A stretch of DNA of 64,000 nucleotides from Trichoplax adhaerens (lineage: Eukaryota > Placozoa > Uniplacotomia > Trichoplacea > Trichoplacidae). The position numbers and the translations under genes are program-made. Shown here piece after piece: positions 1 through 12,669 of this stretch. The stretch covers positions 241,857-305,856 of the forward strand of contig NW_002060971.1 of the NCBI RefSeq assembly GCF_000150275.1, read 5' to 3'. Position 1 is the first letter of the stretch. Each line of letters starts with the position of its first letter. The notes below the pieces were generated by a model that was not told where the DNA came from, searched no databases, and saw only the letters and a list, made by a program, of their open reading frames with translations.

Positions 1-3000
1 AGGACTTCAAAATATCTAAAGACACTTTGCACTATGGATTGATGGATAAATATGCCAACATCATTATTTCTGCCTGCAACAGTTCCTATACTTATTGTTC
101 AACTTTAAAAAATCTCAACCGATTCCTGAGCTCCTAAGTAAATAATTTTATATTGTCAAGATTGGAGCATAAAGGCTAGTAAAGTAATAAATTTCCACTA
201 GCTATCGTATGAAGGTAAGGTTAATTTTGATGCATTCTATTTCTATTACAGTAATTTACTCGCTTCCTATTAGAAATACAGTATTAAGACTAACATAATT
301 ATACGATAGCAATATCATTTATCGCAACATATAATTATTTGTATAAAATTCGATAGAAGCTACGATATTTTGCCTTCGGTGAAAATTTTCCACCGCGGAA
401 GGATGGAAAACACTGTGAATGTTTGTTTTTGTTATAAATTTTATTCCATGATTGATAAATTCATGCTTATTATGTGATTAATATAGAAAAGTTTCGGTCA
501 ACTATAACATAGAAAGCTACTGAATTGGTTGAAGATACGGATAAAGCTAGCTATGGTAATGGGTACAGATTGACTGCTATCCTTAATGGATATAAAGTTT
601 CTATCTGATCAACTGTGGATAAATTGGCATTAGTACGTTACTTTATTTCAATATAGGATTGAACTCATTACTAGTAATAATTACCATTCCAGCTACAGAC
701 TAGAATATTAACTTTAGTAACTATCGATCTTATTAGATACAGCATTTGTTTCTCGCTTTCGTTAAAAGACGTTCCTTTGATATTATCCTATTATAGGATT
801 ATCAATTGTCCAGCTGTATAAGAAGGTAAGCGGATAAAGCTAAGTTTGAAGATAAAGTGTCAAGCAGTAAAGTTCTACTCATGGAAGATGAATAAGTGAA
901 AGAGCTTCATGTGCTTCAAACTGTACCTGCAGCATTATGTGGATTAATCATTAACAGTTCACGTTCTTCCAGTAAATAATATCTTGAATGTGATCAATCT
1001 AACCTAAATCAAAACATCTACAAAGTCTAATTTTTTATTAATTAAGCACTTTAGTATTATTCATCAAGATCGTTCTTGACGAAACATATTTTGGTTAAGT
1101 TATCGTACTAATAATTATTTAGGTAATAAATGAAGTTGAAATGATTGCAATGCCAGTAATAGCTATAGATATTATCAATGCATGCCAATGTCTATACAAA
1201 TAGGCTTGAAAAGATAAACTTGCCATAAGTAAATTTAAGCTGAATTATCTAACAAAGTATATGTTACCATTACTATACGCAAAAGCAGCCTCCTATAAAC
1301 GATCAAGGCTGTTATGCTTGGAATAAATAGTTTACACCTATTAATCCTAGTTTCAGTTGCAGACATAATTGAATTAATTTAGAAGAATTAAGTAATATTA
1401 ATAATTTATTGAGATAGCCTTAGATAGTATACATTAACTCCACCCCAATGTCATGACATTAACTAATGATACTTTTAGATTAAAATCTCCTTATCAGGCA
1501 AGATCTACAGGCTATACAGTACTGTCGCACGTTATAATTATCAAGTTTATCGCTATTTCCAAAGGTCATTATTGATAATACATGGATAGGATAATAAATT
1601 GGGTGCTACCTTTGATTATAATATCGCTTTGTTAGAGTAATTTACTGGAAATTGGCGAAGTATATTGTTTTCGAAATGGTGGGTGTCTCTGCATAACAAT
1701 ATATGATAGCACTTGACAGAAGAGCAAATAAATCAGTCTATTGATATGTATCAAGAAACTCGTAGCAGTCATGAAATTAGTGCTTTATAGCTTAATATTG
1801 ATTCAAAAAAATCTTCATTAGCTTTGTCACATTCATATAAAACTAACTTCCTCATGTTCAATTGGTGATAGGTATAGGTGTAGGATTCTTTTTATGCTAG
1901 CGTATAGAATGCCTGGTCCGTATTTTATATAGGGCTATTTCATAACTTTTAGATAGGTTCGACTCGATCTGTTTTAATCAATTTGATTGTTTATGCTGTA
2001 AAAATTGCCATGTACCCAATTCAATAGATTTCCAAATAAAATAAACTCAGCATGATCAGTTTGTAATCATTAGTAAAGATATATTAAATAATCTTGTTCT
2101 TGAGTTATTTTCTATTAGTCGCTAAACTAGGTCTTAGTATCATGAAAAGTATCATCAAGAAATGTATACGATTGAAGATAGTTAGAATCCTAATTTTATA
2201 TCATTGCTTGTTCTTTTATATCATTCTAGTGTGGAATGGTAAAAGCAAGTATGCAGCACTCGACTCTTTCCTGTATAATGCATGATTCCTGTATCTTATT
2301 ATGCAGAGCTAAATAGTAAACAATGACTAATCATATACAACTTCAAAAGATACTTAAAGAATATGTTAACAGGTTCGAATCGATATTGTCTCATAGCTTA
2401 AATCTATCTCGACTAAAATCAATATAATATAAATCATAAGGAATATTCTATCGCCCCAATTAGTATCCAAGGTAGTATTTTCTTCAATATAACGTAGTAT
2501 GGCTGAACGTGTCTTAATTCAGTTAACCTTTGTCCATGGATACTGTTCATAGCTAAGTATGGATATAACTATATGGAACTGTAAAATAAACCTTTGATAT
2601 AATAAGATACGATACATATTGTCTTCTATTACCCTCTATAGTAAATAATATTAGTATCGGCAAAAGCATTAATTAGCATTTATTCAGGTACATAAATGGG
2701 CTATTCTTCCTTTTAAAATCTTCTATCGCAGATTCAAAAGCTTATACAAAAATTAGGCAGTGCCATCGTGCTAGATTTGTGATATAATGCTATCCATATA
2801 AGAATAAATTATACGACGTTTGATTATTTTTAAGATTGTAAAAAGTTAAATGATATTATCACAGAAACAATACAACGATAAAATGAATATGGGCAATGAC
2901 TAGGGAATAAAATATCAAAATCGACTTTAATCGTTGAACCTATCTCAAAAATTTGGAAATCATTTACTAAGAAGCAGTTTATATAAACTGTTAGAGCAAA

Positions 3001-4019
3001 CTGTTTTAGATCTAGACTGCTCTTCGGATACATCATAAAGAAATTAATTTATTGGGTTAGGGAGTAAAAGCATTATTTAAAATTTAATCGCTTGATACTA
3101 ATATGAAGAGCTTTAGCGTTATGCATGTATTTAGGTATTTTAATTATACGACATGGTAAGGTGAGACCAATGAAGAATATGAACATGTTGCAAGAATTTA
3201 CTTTATAGCATTAATTGAACGTAGAGCCAAGGCCATTTCACTGCGTTTCTATTTTGGGTTCTTCCTTACCATTGTAAAAGAAGAAAACTTTTCCGATGAG
3301 AATGAAGCCACTATATTACTTATCATTATATAATTCTCTTTAGCATTCTAAATGAAATCGACGTTGCATACTATTATATTGTATTGCAATATTTTCACCA
3401 GGGGGCATTTTTGTAATAGTGCGAAATAAAGTTAAGTCTCTAAATTTACAGGCAAATAAATAGTATTCTTTCGCAATTTTTCCTTGATCGTGATGATACC
3501 TACGTATGCCAGTATCTCCTGAGAATGTGATTAACGTTATTGCATACAATCATGAAGTTCTCCTTATTACTGTATTTTGATAGAAAGGGACTTTTTACAT
3601 ATGATATTCCCTAGCTCCTTATTGGTGCTCGTTTTTATTGCAAAGGTGCATATAACGTAAATTCATCCAATTTTCCTGTAAAGCATATTTTCTTATACGT
3701 CTGGAATCTTTCTTATAATGATAACAGAATAGCGTGACTTTTAAGAAAGGGACCAGAAATATTGTTTGTAATCGTATATGATTCACTATTTTATATAGAA
3801 GAATGACATTTACCTAGATATGAAAGTTCAGCAATTTTTTTTTCATGATGTCAATACAACAAAAACTGGACTAGTATGAAGCTTAATCAGATAGTAGATT
3901 ATTCTAGGGTTCTAACGTCATCTGAACTACTTTAAAAATTGGTTTATTTAGACTGTAAACAGGAATGTTATTTATAATGACCTATAATTATTAAATTATA
4001 ATTTACCCTTACCTTTTGT
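1..4019. other. AT-rich intergenic region, no supported gene
   Basis: No reading frame here looks like a conserved protein; the open frames are short, low-complexity and AT-driven. One stretch, about 1505-1960, shares broken similarity with 19290-19640 downstream of the SLCO genes (for example a shared 'tattataatat' followed by 'ttactggaaattt/g'), which suggests an old segmental duplication. I see nothing else that can be named. Confidence 0.6.
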
Positions 4020-5200
4020 AGAAAGTCATATCCTCTTTATTTTCTAGCTTTATGCTAGTGCTAGTTTGTATTCTAGCGATACAATGCAAAGGGAAGAATC
4101 GCTTACATTGCTTTTAGAAAATTTTTGTGTTCTACAACGTTTGTAGATAGCATAAAAATATTTCTATTGAGAACGTGAGCAGAAATTATTTAGGATGATA
4201 TACAATGCACACTCGTATCTTGAAGATATTCATGTCTTCTATCTTTTTAAGTGTTCTATTGGTCATAATTCATGTTATGATAGCACATCGTAAAGGCAGA
4301 AATCTCCTAATAGGCTTAGAGGGTAATATTGTTGTCTATGATCATTGTCGCTATAATAAAAATATACCTATTTGCCAAGAAATTGATGTCCTCCATATAG
4401 TATTCTCGCTTGTGCTATACAATCTTTCAAGCTATCATAAAAGTGCACCTTGTTTATATAAATATGACCAGGGATACTATTTGCTAAGAAATTGATGTCC
4501 TCTATGTTGTATTCTCACTTATGCTCTGCAGTGTTCTTAAAACTTTTATAACAGCCTTAGTTTTTGTTGTATAGTAGTGGTACAAATAAATAAAGAAAAT
4601 CGCTTAATTCGCTATTTTTGTCGCATTTAGATCTACATAACGATCTTAATAGCATACCTATTACACTTATGGCTTTGGATACCATTCATAAAGAAAATTA
4701 AATTCTTCATAGACTCGAGCTATACACTGATCTTAGTTATAATTTTGTTATGGCAGCACAATAGATAATCGCTTAATTCACTTTCATATGTTCAATATTC
4801 TTGTCTTCTACGATCAACAAAATGACCATAATAGCATATCTATTCAGGATACAGCTAGGGATACTATTTGTATAGAAACTTAAATTCTTCATAGACTCAA
4901 GCTTTACATCTAGCTATTATGACAGCTTTTCAATATCAAGTAAAAAAGTCGCTAATTTGCTTAATGTTCCAGGTCAATATTCTAGTGCTACGCAGTTTAC
5001 CAAATTATGATAAAATATGCTTGTTGAGAGCATTGCCAAGGACATCATAGACAATCCTTCAATTCCTTCTTGGTAATTTGATATCAAGCGATACTGTATG
5101 CATTTCAAAACTTCTTGTTGGATGTTGGTCTTGATTAGCATGCCATGATATAAAGGGAAATTGCTTATTTTGCCTATAAGGCATTTAAATATTCTTTTTG
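4020..5200. repeat. Decayed tandem repeat block
   Basis: Degenerate units recur at roughly 110-210 bp. A 'tcgcttaattcgct'-like core appears near 4098, 4598, 4767, 4950 and 5160, and a segment starting 'aagaaattgatgtcct' occurs twice, 109 bp apart (about 4377 and 4486). The phrases 'gggatactattt' and 'cttcatagactc' also recur. Copies are too diverged to set one period by eye. A short open frame inside (4205-4495) is built from the repeat and is not considered a gene. Confidence 0.5.
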
Positions 5201-5822
5201 CACTATGATGTTCTTACCCTGTTGTGAATCAATATTGATAAGATTGTCTTTTGTTGTAGTAATAACCAATGAAAAATAAGATCAATCATCATGTGATTGA
5301 TGAATTACTAGCCAACAAAGAAAGAACAATTCAACAAAGAATAAACGCTTGATTTCTTATTGTTTTCATGATAGATATCATCTAACCTTATCAGTAGCAG
5401 TTTAACTACAATTAATTGACTAGTCGCTAACTTAGTTGCATTTGGATCTTGTTAGTGGTGGCATCCAAGTTGAATCAACGATCGAAAGAAGATTAACTGA
5501 TCATTCGTGGGATAAGGTAAGAGGAAATGATTTGGTCCAATTTGTCTTGAAATAATTTCTTTTTTCGTCAGTCAATTACACGATGGCTATTGAGTTAATA
5601 GCAAATAATTGCCATCAATTACAAAAATTTAGCTTCGAATGGTGATTTATGTTAGCTTTAAATCGATATTCATTACCCAGTTGAAGAGTCGGCACAAACG
5701 AGGTGAAATAAATTTAAGGCAGTTTAGGATAGAACATTATGAAAGTATTTTGATGGACTAAGTAGTTGGCATCATTACAGTATCTACTTTTAGTCAACAA
5801 TGCTAATAGCTACTGATGTTTA

Positions 5823-6706
5823 GATCGTTTTAAAGTCGTTTAGAAACAGAATTTTTAAAATAAATAATGCAGATAATGTGATCAGGCGCAATTGTTAGCA
5901 AGATCGATTTAGAACCATTGAAAAATAGAGTTTTTAAGATAAATAAGAAGTGTAATCTAGTCGGACGCTATTTGTAGTAAGATCGATTTAAAGTCATCGA
6001 GAAATTGAGCTTTAAATTAAATAAGATGTGTAATCTGGTCAGATACGATTGGTCAAGACGATCGATTTAAAGTCATTGTGAAATACCGTTGTAAAATAAA
6101 TAAGAAGTGTAAAATGGTCAGGTGGCATTTGTTAGCACGATCAATTGAAAGTTGTTGAGAAATAGAGCTTTAAGATAAATAAATATATAATACGTGTAAT
6201 AGAGTCAGGCGTTATTTGCAGGAAGATCGATTTGAAACCAACGAGAAATAGAGTTTTGAAATTAAATAAGACGTGGAATAGGTGCCAATCGTTAGGAAAA
6301 TTGATTTAAATCATTGAGAAAATAGTTAAAAAAATAACACGTGTAAAATGGTTAGGTGCCAATTGCTTGCAGATCAATCGATTAGAAATCATTGAGAAAT
6401 AGAATTTTTAAATAAAATATATGCAATATAGCCAGGCGCCATTAATTAGCAAGATCAATATGAAGTCATTGTGAAATAGAGTTTATAAAATAAATAAGAT
6501 ATGTAATACAGTCAGATACCTTCGGATAGGAATATCGATTTGAAATTGTTGCGAAATAGAGTTTTTAAAATGAATAAGAAGTGTGCTATTGTCAGATGCT
6601 ATTGATTTAGATTTAGAGGATCAATCTGAAGTTGTTGAGAAATTGAGTTTTCAAAATAAAATAAGACGGGTAATATGGTCAGGTTCCATTGGCTAGCAAG
6701 ATCGAT
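5823..6706. repeat. Satellite-like tandem array, about 79 bp unit, 12 copies
   Basis: Units begin with 'gatcgattt' followed by 'gaaatagagttttaaaataaataag' split by substitutions, then 'gtgtaat..ggtcagg.gccatt.gttagcaa'. Unit starts are 5823, 5902, 5981, 6060 (exactly 79 bp each), then 6139 (86 bp, small insertion), 6225 (74 bp) and further units to about 6700, where a partial copy ends. Copies differ by roughly a quarter of positions, so the array is old. No coding potential was seen. Confidence 0.85.
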
Positions 6707-7919
6707 GGAACCTGGCGAGTGTGAGTTGGTCTTACCTATCTTGGCTCTTCATTACTTAATTTATGATTAACTGAGTAGGTAAGTAGTGATCAATCATACT
6801 GTAATATAGTTTCTATTCTGATTCTGCTGTTGGAATTAAGCAATGCTTTCAAATCATTCTTTCTTAATACAAACATTTCCTAAACAGCTAGTTTCTATTT
6901 TATGAAATTTTTCTTTCTGAAAATAGATCTTAAGTGCATACTACTCTATGAATAGATTATTCAAATTGAGTGTACCATGTTTTATACGGTGCATGGAGGT
7001 ATAGTATTTATACACTACTATACTCTGATAATTATATAATCCATCTTGGTAAAGAAAACATAGCACAATAATCATTAAAAACGAGTAATAAAACTGTCTT
7101 GGACAGATGGTCACAATTAACTGAAATAGGCTTGATTGATAGAACAAAAATTGGATTACAATGGCAATCATTTTCATTATTTCTTATGTCTTCTTTTTAA
7201 GTTAGTCTTATATATAATATCCGGTAAATCTTGCGTTGATTAATAATATTGCCCTACAAAATCAAATACCGAGGGTAGATGGGATGAGATATTGGGTTTA
7301 AATAGAACAGATCATGAAATTTCAGACACTGACATCCGTTGATTTAATGATGCACTAACCAATAACACTAAAAGTTAACGTCCAATCTTAGGATACAAAA
7401 TTTATGTGATATTAGCCTTACGATCTTATCGGATTTATACAGCTACACGTACATTATATAAGTCTATAAGTCTTGTTAGTAAAGCTATAAGAATAGTTTG
7501 AAATTTCAAAAGATTTGCCAACAATGTCATCTCGATGGTTTAAAGTCAATCTTAACTATAAATTTAATAATTTAGCTTTAGTAGTATAGTATCTTTGTTT
7601 ATAATGAGTGCTCGTAGGCATCATCTTATTTGTACGATATCGTTATTAGGGATCTAAAATTTTTTAATACCTTAATAGAACAGATCCATTAAATAATTTA
7701 ATGAACGCAATCTTGAATCCATTACTTACATTAAAACCAATATAGCGAGCATGGTGCTGACAAATAATTGAATTTCACTGTTTAATTAAGATCAAATATA
7801 CAGAATAAACTACTTGAACTAATCTTGGAATATTAATATACTGTATAGGTATAAAAATTGGCTACATCGATAGTATAATTAATCTATAACATCAACTTGA
7901 TTGATTCAATTCACAACTA
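6707..7919. other. Intergenic region upstream of first SLCO gene
   Basis: AT-rich sequence with no supported gene. It must contain the promoter and 5' untranslated region of the downstream transporter gene, but I cannot point to a specific core element with confidence. Confidence 0.5.
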
Positions 7920-10900
7920 ATGAATATGACTGAAATTAAAACAACGCAAGATTCAGTAAAGTCCTATTATGGTTTTGGTCATTTTCATCCAAAATGGCTG
8001 CAATGCTTAAATCATCGATGGGCTCTCATTACTGTTGTATGCTTGCAAGTTTTTATTGCTGGCATGCTAGTCAATGGATTTGATACAGTTACAGTCAGTT
8101 CTGTAGAGAAAAGATTTCATTTAAAAAGCACAGAGATAGGAGCATTTCCAGCATGTGAGGAAGTCTCTGCTGCTATCACTGGTTTCCTTGCTAGCTATTA
8201 CGCTGGTCAACGACATAAGGGCAAATTCTTAGCGACAGGCGCCGCTGCAACAGGTATTGGTGCTATAATTTATGCTCTACCTCATTTCTTTGCTGGTCAA
8301 TATCATCCAGCAAGTCCTATTACAAATTATACTGATTTATGCATGGCTAAGCCGTCCTCTTTTGCTGCTGAAATTTGTCAGGAAGAAGGCAGCCGAAGTA
8401 ACACTTTTGTCCGAAATTTCTTTTTCGTGTTTATTTTGGGTCAAATTATAATTGGAGCAGGCAATAACTTATTGTGGAATATTGGATGCGCCTATGTTGA
8501 TGAAAATGTTCATCCCACATCATCTGCGATGTATCTTGCAGCTATGCTAACTTTATCGACTGTTGGGCCATCTGTAGGTCTACAGCTTGCAAGTAGAGTA
8601 TTACGAATGTATGTTGATTCTCCTGCTTCGGCACCAGAAGGTAAATTTAGCTATATGACTATGTACACGTACGATATGAAATGATATGAAAATATTCCAT
8701 GAAATTATAATAGATTGTGTTGATCAAAATGTTACTGTTACTGTAATATATGATGTATCTTGTATGAAATAATATGTACATTAGGATGGTTATGCTGCAA
8801 ATTTATTGATTGCATTGAGCAACTGTAAACTAAAGTATTACAGTATTAATAAAGTAAATGTGTTTATACTTTAACTACATACGAGAACTATTGTTAAATC
8901 ATTATTTAGGATTGACCATACTAGATCCAAGATGGATTGGGGCTTGGTGGATTTGCTTTCTCATTGCTGGTGTGGGCCTTCTTATTATATCGATACCCCT
9001 TTATGGATTTCCTCGCCATTTACCAAACTATGAAAAATATAAGAAAATGCGTCAAGAAAAAGCCAATGAAACTTCTAAAATCGATTATGAATATGGCTAC
9101 ACTATTAAAGATATGCTTAAAGCAAGTAAAGAATTAGTAACTAATAAGCCATACATGCTGCTAGTTGGAGGTCTCGTATCTCAGTATGTTACAGTATCAG
9201 GCCTCGGATATTTCCTAATTAAGATATTTGAAGCCCAATTTCGTATGCCAGCGTACCAAGCAGGTCCAATCTTGAGCTATATCGCTCTAGGTGGTGGTGC
9301 AGGAGGAATGCTAATGGTAAACTGTAATACTACTACAATAGGATACAACCAATTTATAATATCAGTCTAATCCTAATATTTAAATCTCCATAATATCCTA
9401 TTCTTTGATTTATAGCAATATTTTGGATAATATTTTTGATGTTTGTTATATTAAAAATATCTTATTTGTGATTACCAAGAAGTCAAACGCTATTTATTGA
9501 TTTAGTATTTGATCATTGAATATTAGGGTGGTGTGGTGATGAAGCTATTTAAAATGAACGGTGCTAAAGCTGCACAATTAGCATTTTTTCTGGGTATTGT
9601 TGATACTATCGCAGCAGCAACCTTCTTAGCTGGTTGCCCAAATCTTCCATTTGCTGGAGTAAATAGTCCCTATTCTGCGAATCTTATAACTGATACACCT
9701 AAGTAAGTATTCCACAATAGCTTCTTTGCAGTAATTTTTAATTTATCCTTCCTATATAGCTCTAATAAAAAGATGTTACAGCAACTTCTAACTATGCCAT
9801 AATTGTTTAATTCTATTCATGATTACACCAACTTTGAACTGTTATCCACAGATTGGGAGAACCAATTCTAGCTGCTACATGTAATTCTGGGTGTATGTGC
9901 AATGATGTTAAATACAACCCGATTTGTGGAGTTGATGGTACAACTTATTTCTCTCCTTGCCATGCTGGGTGTTCAAGCAGTATCTACGTACCGCAATATT
10001 ACACTTATGTAATAATTTAGCAAGAGCTACTATTATCATCGATATATAAAAATAATTTATTTCTTAGTTAATGATGAGAAAATCCTTATCTGATTTCATT
10101 TATACCTTACTATACAGGCCTATTTGAACTGCAGCTGCATCAAAAAAGAGAATAATTTAACTTCAGCTTTTGATGCTAGAGGTGGATTATGTTCTGCGTC
10201 TTGTTCCTTATTGACTCCGTTTTATGTTGGTTTAACTATTTATGTCTTGGCGTCATCCGCTAAAATTGTATCAGCAATGGAAGCAATATTAAGGTATTGA
10301 TACATATTTGCCTTACTTATCGAAAATTAGATTTTATAATGATCAGAAGAGATAGCTGTATCTCTATTTTATATATCGTTCCATTGAGGCTAATGAGGAA
10401 ATAAATGAAAATTAACAGATCACTTAAAGTTTTTTTTATTAAATTCCCTTTATCAAAAATAGACGTTATTGATTGTCCATATTGAAGTCTCTGCTAAGAG
10501 CGTCGATAATATCTTTAGTCTATTTCATAAAAACATCTCTAACTAACTATCTTCAAGATATTTACGACAGTATAAAGTAAAATTACATCTAGAAATGCCT
10601 CTGTTAGCGCTATAATTTGAGTAGTTAACTCTTATTTAAGAAAAACTGACCTTTAAGAGATTTATGATAGTATAAAGTAAGCTTACGTTTAGAAATATTT
10701 CTGGTAGTAAGTGCTATAATCTGAGTACTTGTATCACATTTTAAGAAAGCTTTTCTTTTAATAATGCCTTAAAGGAGCGTACCAGAAAGCCAAAGATCAT
10801 ATGCAATGGGCCTCAATTGGGCTTTTCTTCGATTAGCAGCCAGTATGCCAGGTCCAATTATTGTTGGCATATTTATAGATCAGTCGTGCATTTTATGGAC

Positions 10901-11147
10901 TAAAAATTGCGATTCCTCTTCAACTTGTTGGGTTTATGATAGTAAAACTATATCTTATTATATTACAATTTTAATCGCAATCGTTAAAACTTTAGGCACA
11001 ATCTGCTTTTTTTTTAGTTGGTGGCATCATAAAAGCCATCAGATTACAGAAATTGAGAATAATCCTAATCAGCAAATATCTATTAAATGTAGACCTCCAA
11101 TTCATAACGATAAAGTATTACTGAAACTGTACGAAAGTACAGTTTGA
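7920..11147 (+). CDS. SLCO/OATP family organic anion transporter, copy A
   Basis: Six exons: 7920-8640, 8910-9316, 9527-9702, 9852-10008, 10118-10293, 10775-11147 (stop TGA). All junctions are GT-AG and phase-consistent, giving 669 residues, within the usual OATP length. OATPs are 12-helix plasma-membrane carriers that take up amphipathic organic anions. The family signature DPRWIGAWW sits at residues 246-254. Exons 4-5 encode the large extracellular loop with a Kazal-like pattern and ten cysteines (CNSGCMC, PICGVDGTTY, PCHAGC, NCSC, then two more). The C-terminal exon has SVPESQRSYAMG and CWVYD, typical of the last helices. The ATG at 7920 is followed by a 35-residue cytoplasmic head before the first helix. 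The gene is intact. Its paralogue follows 3.5 kb downstream in the same direction. Substrate cannot be inferred. Confidence 0.93.
10553..10755. repeat. Twofold tandem duplication inside SLCO copy A intron 5
   Basis: Two units of about 100 bp share 'ttta.ga.agtataaagtaa' (10561 and 10661) followed by 'ttagaaat' and 'gctataat.tgagta'. It accounts for much of the length of the last intron of copy A, which is the longest of that gene. Confidence 0.75.
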
Positions 11148-11204
11148 AAAATAAGATTCTCTTGATAGACTATAATCATCTCCAACTATTACTTTTAACT
11201 AACC

Positions 11205-11405
11205 CAACATTCTTATTCTCTCAGCAGTAAAAGCAACTCTTTGCCATATATAATACCTAAATTAAAATTGAAATTAGCCAAATTTAGAGAATAAGTTTAA
11301 ATCATTAACAATATTCTAATTCTCTCAGCAGCAAAAACAGCTCTTTGCTATTTATAATACATAGGTAAGATAGAACACATCCCAATTTAGAGAATAAGTT
11401 ATGGC
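11205..11405. repeat. Twofold direct repeat, period about 104 bp
   Basis: 'tctctcagcag.aaaa.ca.ctctttgc' occurs at 11217 and 11321, each followed by 'tataatac' and closing with 'aatttagagaataagtt'. The repeat lies just 3' of SLCO copy A; its right-hand flank is recognisable again next to the SLCO relic near 21210-21265. Confidence 0.8.
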
Positions 11406-12456
11406 CTTTTATTTGATAGATGGAATAAGAAAATAGTCTCCACAATATAATAACTTGTACTATACTAACCCGGTTGTGCTGTAAAGTGTATAAAATATAT
11501 AAACGGAATCAAAGATCAATTAAAAATTTTTGGAAGTAATTACTTAGACAAAACGGTATGTCGAATAGGTGCGTTGCGCATTTAACTTTTAGAAGCAGCT
11601 ATAAGCCATCTTTGGAGCATGTAAAGCCTTATCATTTTATTACGCTAATGATGCATTTATATTTAATTGAAACTATAGATAATGATGACATACTACAAAA
11701 GAATATGAAAGATAATAGTTAATATGTTAAATGATTCAGAGAACTTATCAAAACTGTGATCCTATGTAAACAGTGGTCTTAAAGGAATAATTTTATAAGA
11801 ATAAATATTTTAAAGAATACGAGTCTGTATAGTATATGTTTTCTTGATTGTAGCGAGTTCTAGTGGAACTGCAGGTGGCCATAATGTTAGAATATAGAGA
11901 AAAATGTAAAAATAATAAGCATCCTAGCGGACTGTCTTATGCTGAATAAGACATTCAATCCGATGGGAGTGCTAAGATATTTTTATTCTATACGAGTTAA
12001 AATGGAACCCTATTATCATCGCTAGAGATGTTAATATGTTGCGCGATAACTTCACTATCAAGGATGAATTATAGGATTCTGTGTAACAATTTGTGCTTGT
12101 TAGAGTGCTTAGATAGCTATAAATAGATTCTAAAAGAACTGGAAATCAGGTTAATATATTAGACTTTAGAGGACAGCATTAAGAAAATAAAATTAATTAA
12201 TTTACACTGACAATATGAATAGAGATGTAGGTGCCAAGATGGATTTCTGCTACGCATGATAACGTAAGCCATAGATTTTTTAACCTGCAGTATATTCCCT
12301 CTCGGTACACATCTAATAAATCATATAAAGATCGAAGGTTGTGCCTAGTTGTGATATACATATCAATTTATTACAATTAGCAAGATAAAGAGTTATTTAT
12401 CAAGACGATATATTTGTCGAGCATTTAGTTTGAAAAGCGTTAAATTGATATCCATG

Positions 12457-12656
12457 TGAGTATCAATTTACCATCGAAACTAAAGTTTTTACTAGATTTC
12501 GATTTGATAAAAGAGATTCAGTGTGAATGTCATTTATCATCGAGAATAAAATTCTATTGGATTTAGATTAGAGTGAAGAGTATTCAATGTGAATGTAAAT
12601 TTATCATCAAGAATAAAGTTCCATTGGATTTAGGTTAAATAGGAGGGCATTTAATT
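12457..12656. repeat. Threefold tandem repeat, 66-67 bp unit
   Basis: Units start at 12457, 12524 and 12590 and share 'tga.tgt.a.tttatcatc.agaataaa.tt' and 'ttggattta'. The second and third units are closer to each other than to the first. Confidence 0.8.
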
Positions 12657-12669
12657 TATCTAAATGCCC
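12645..12669. other. Perfect 9-bp hairpin
   Basis: GGGCATTTA (12645-12653), a 7-nt AT-rich loop and TAAATGCCC (12661-12669). It sits at the right edge of the 66-bp tandem repeat and has no T-rich tail, so I do not call it a terminator. Confidence 0.6.

Noticed and set aside
2341-2400. tRNA-like B box (ggttcgaatc at 2372-2381)
   Set aside because: No A-box, no acceptor stem and no cloverleaf could be folded from the flanks; a chance match in AT-rich DNA.
5823-6706. CRISPR-like array
   Set aside because: Units are contiguous and diverge along their whole length; there are no constant repeats separated by unique spacers, and the window is eukaryotic.
12645-12669. Hairpin as a transcription terminator
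   Set aside because: No T-tract follows and this is not the mechanism used by animal RNA polymerase II genes.
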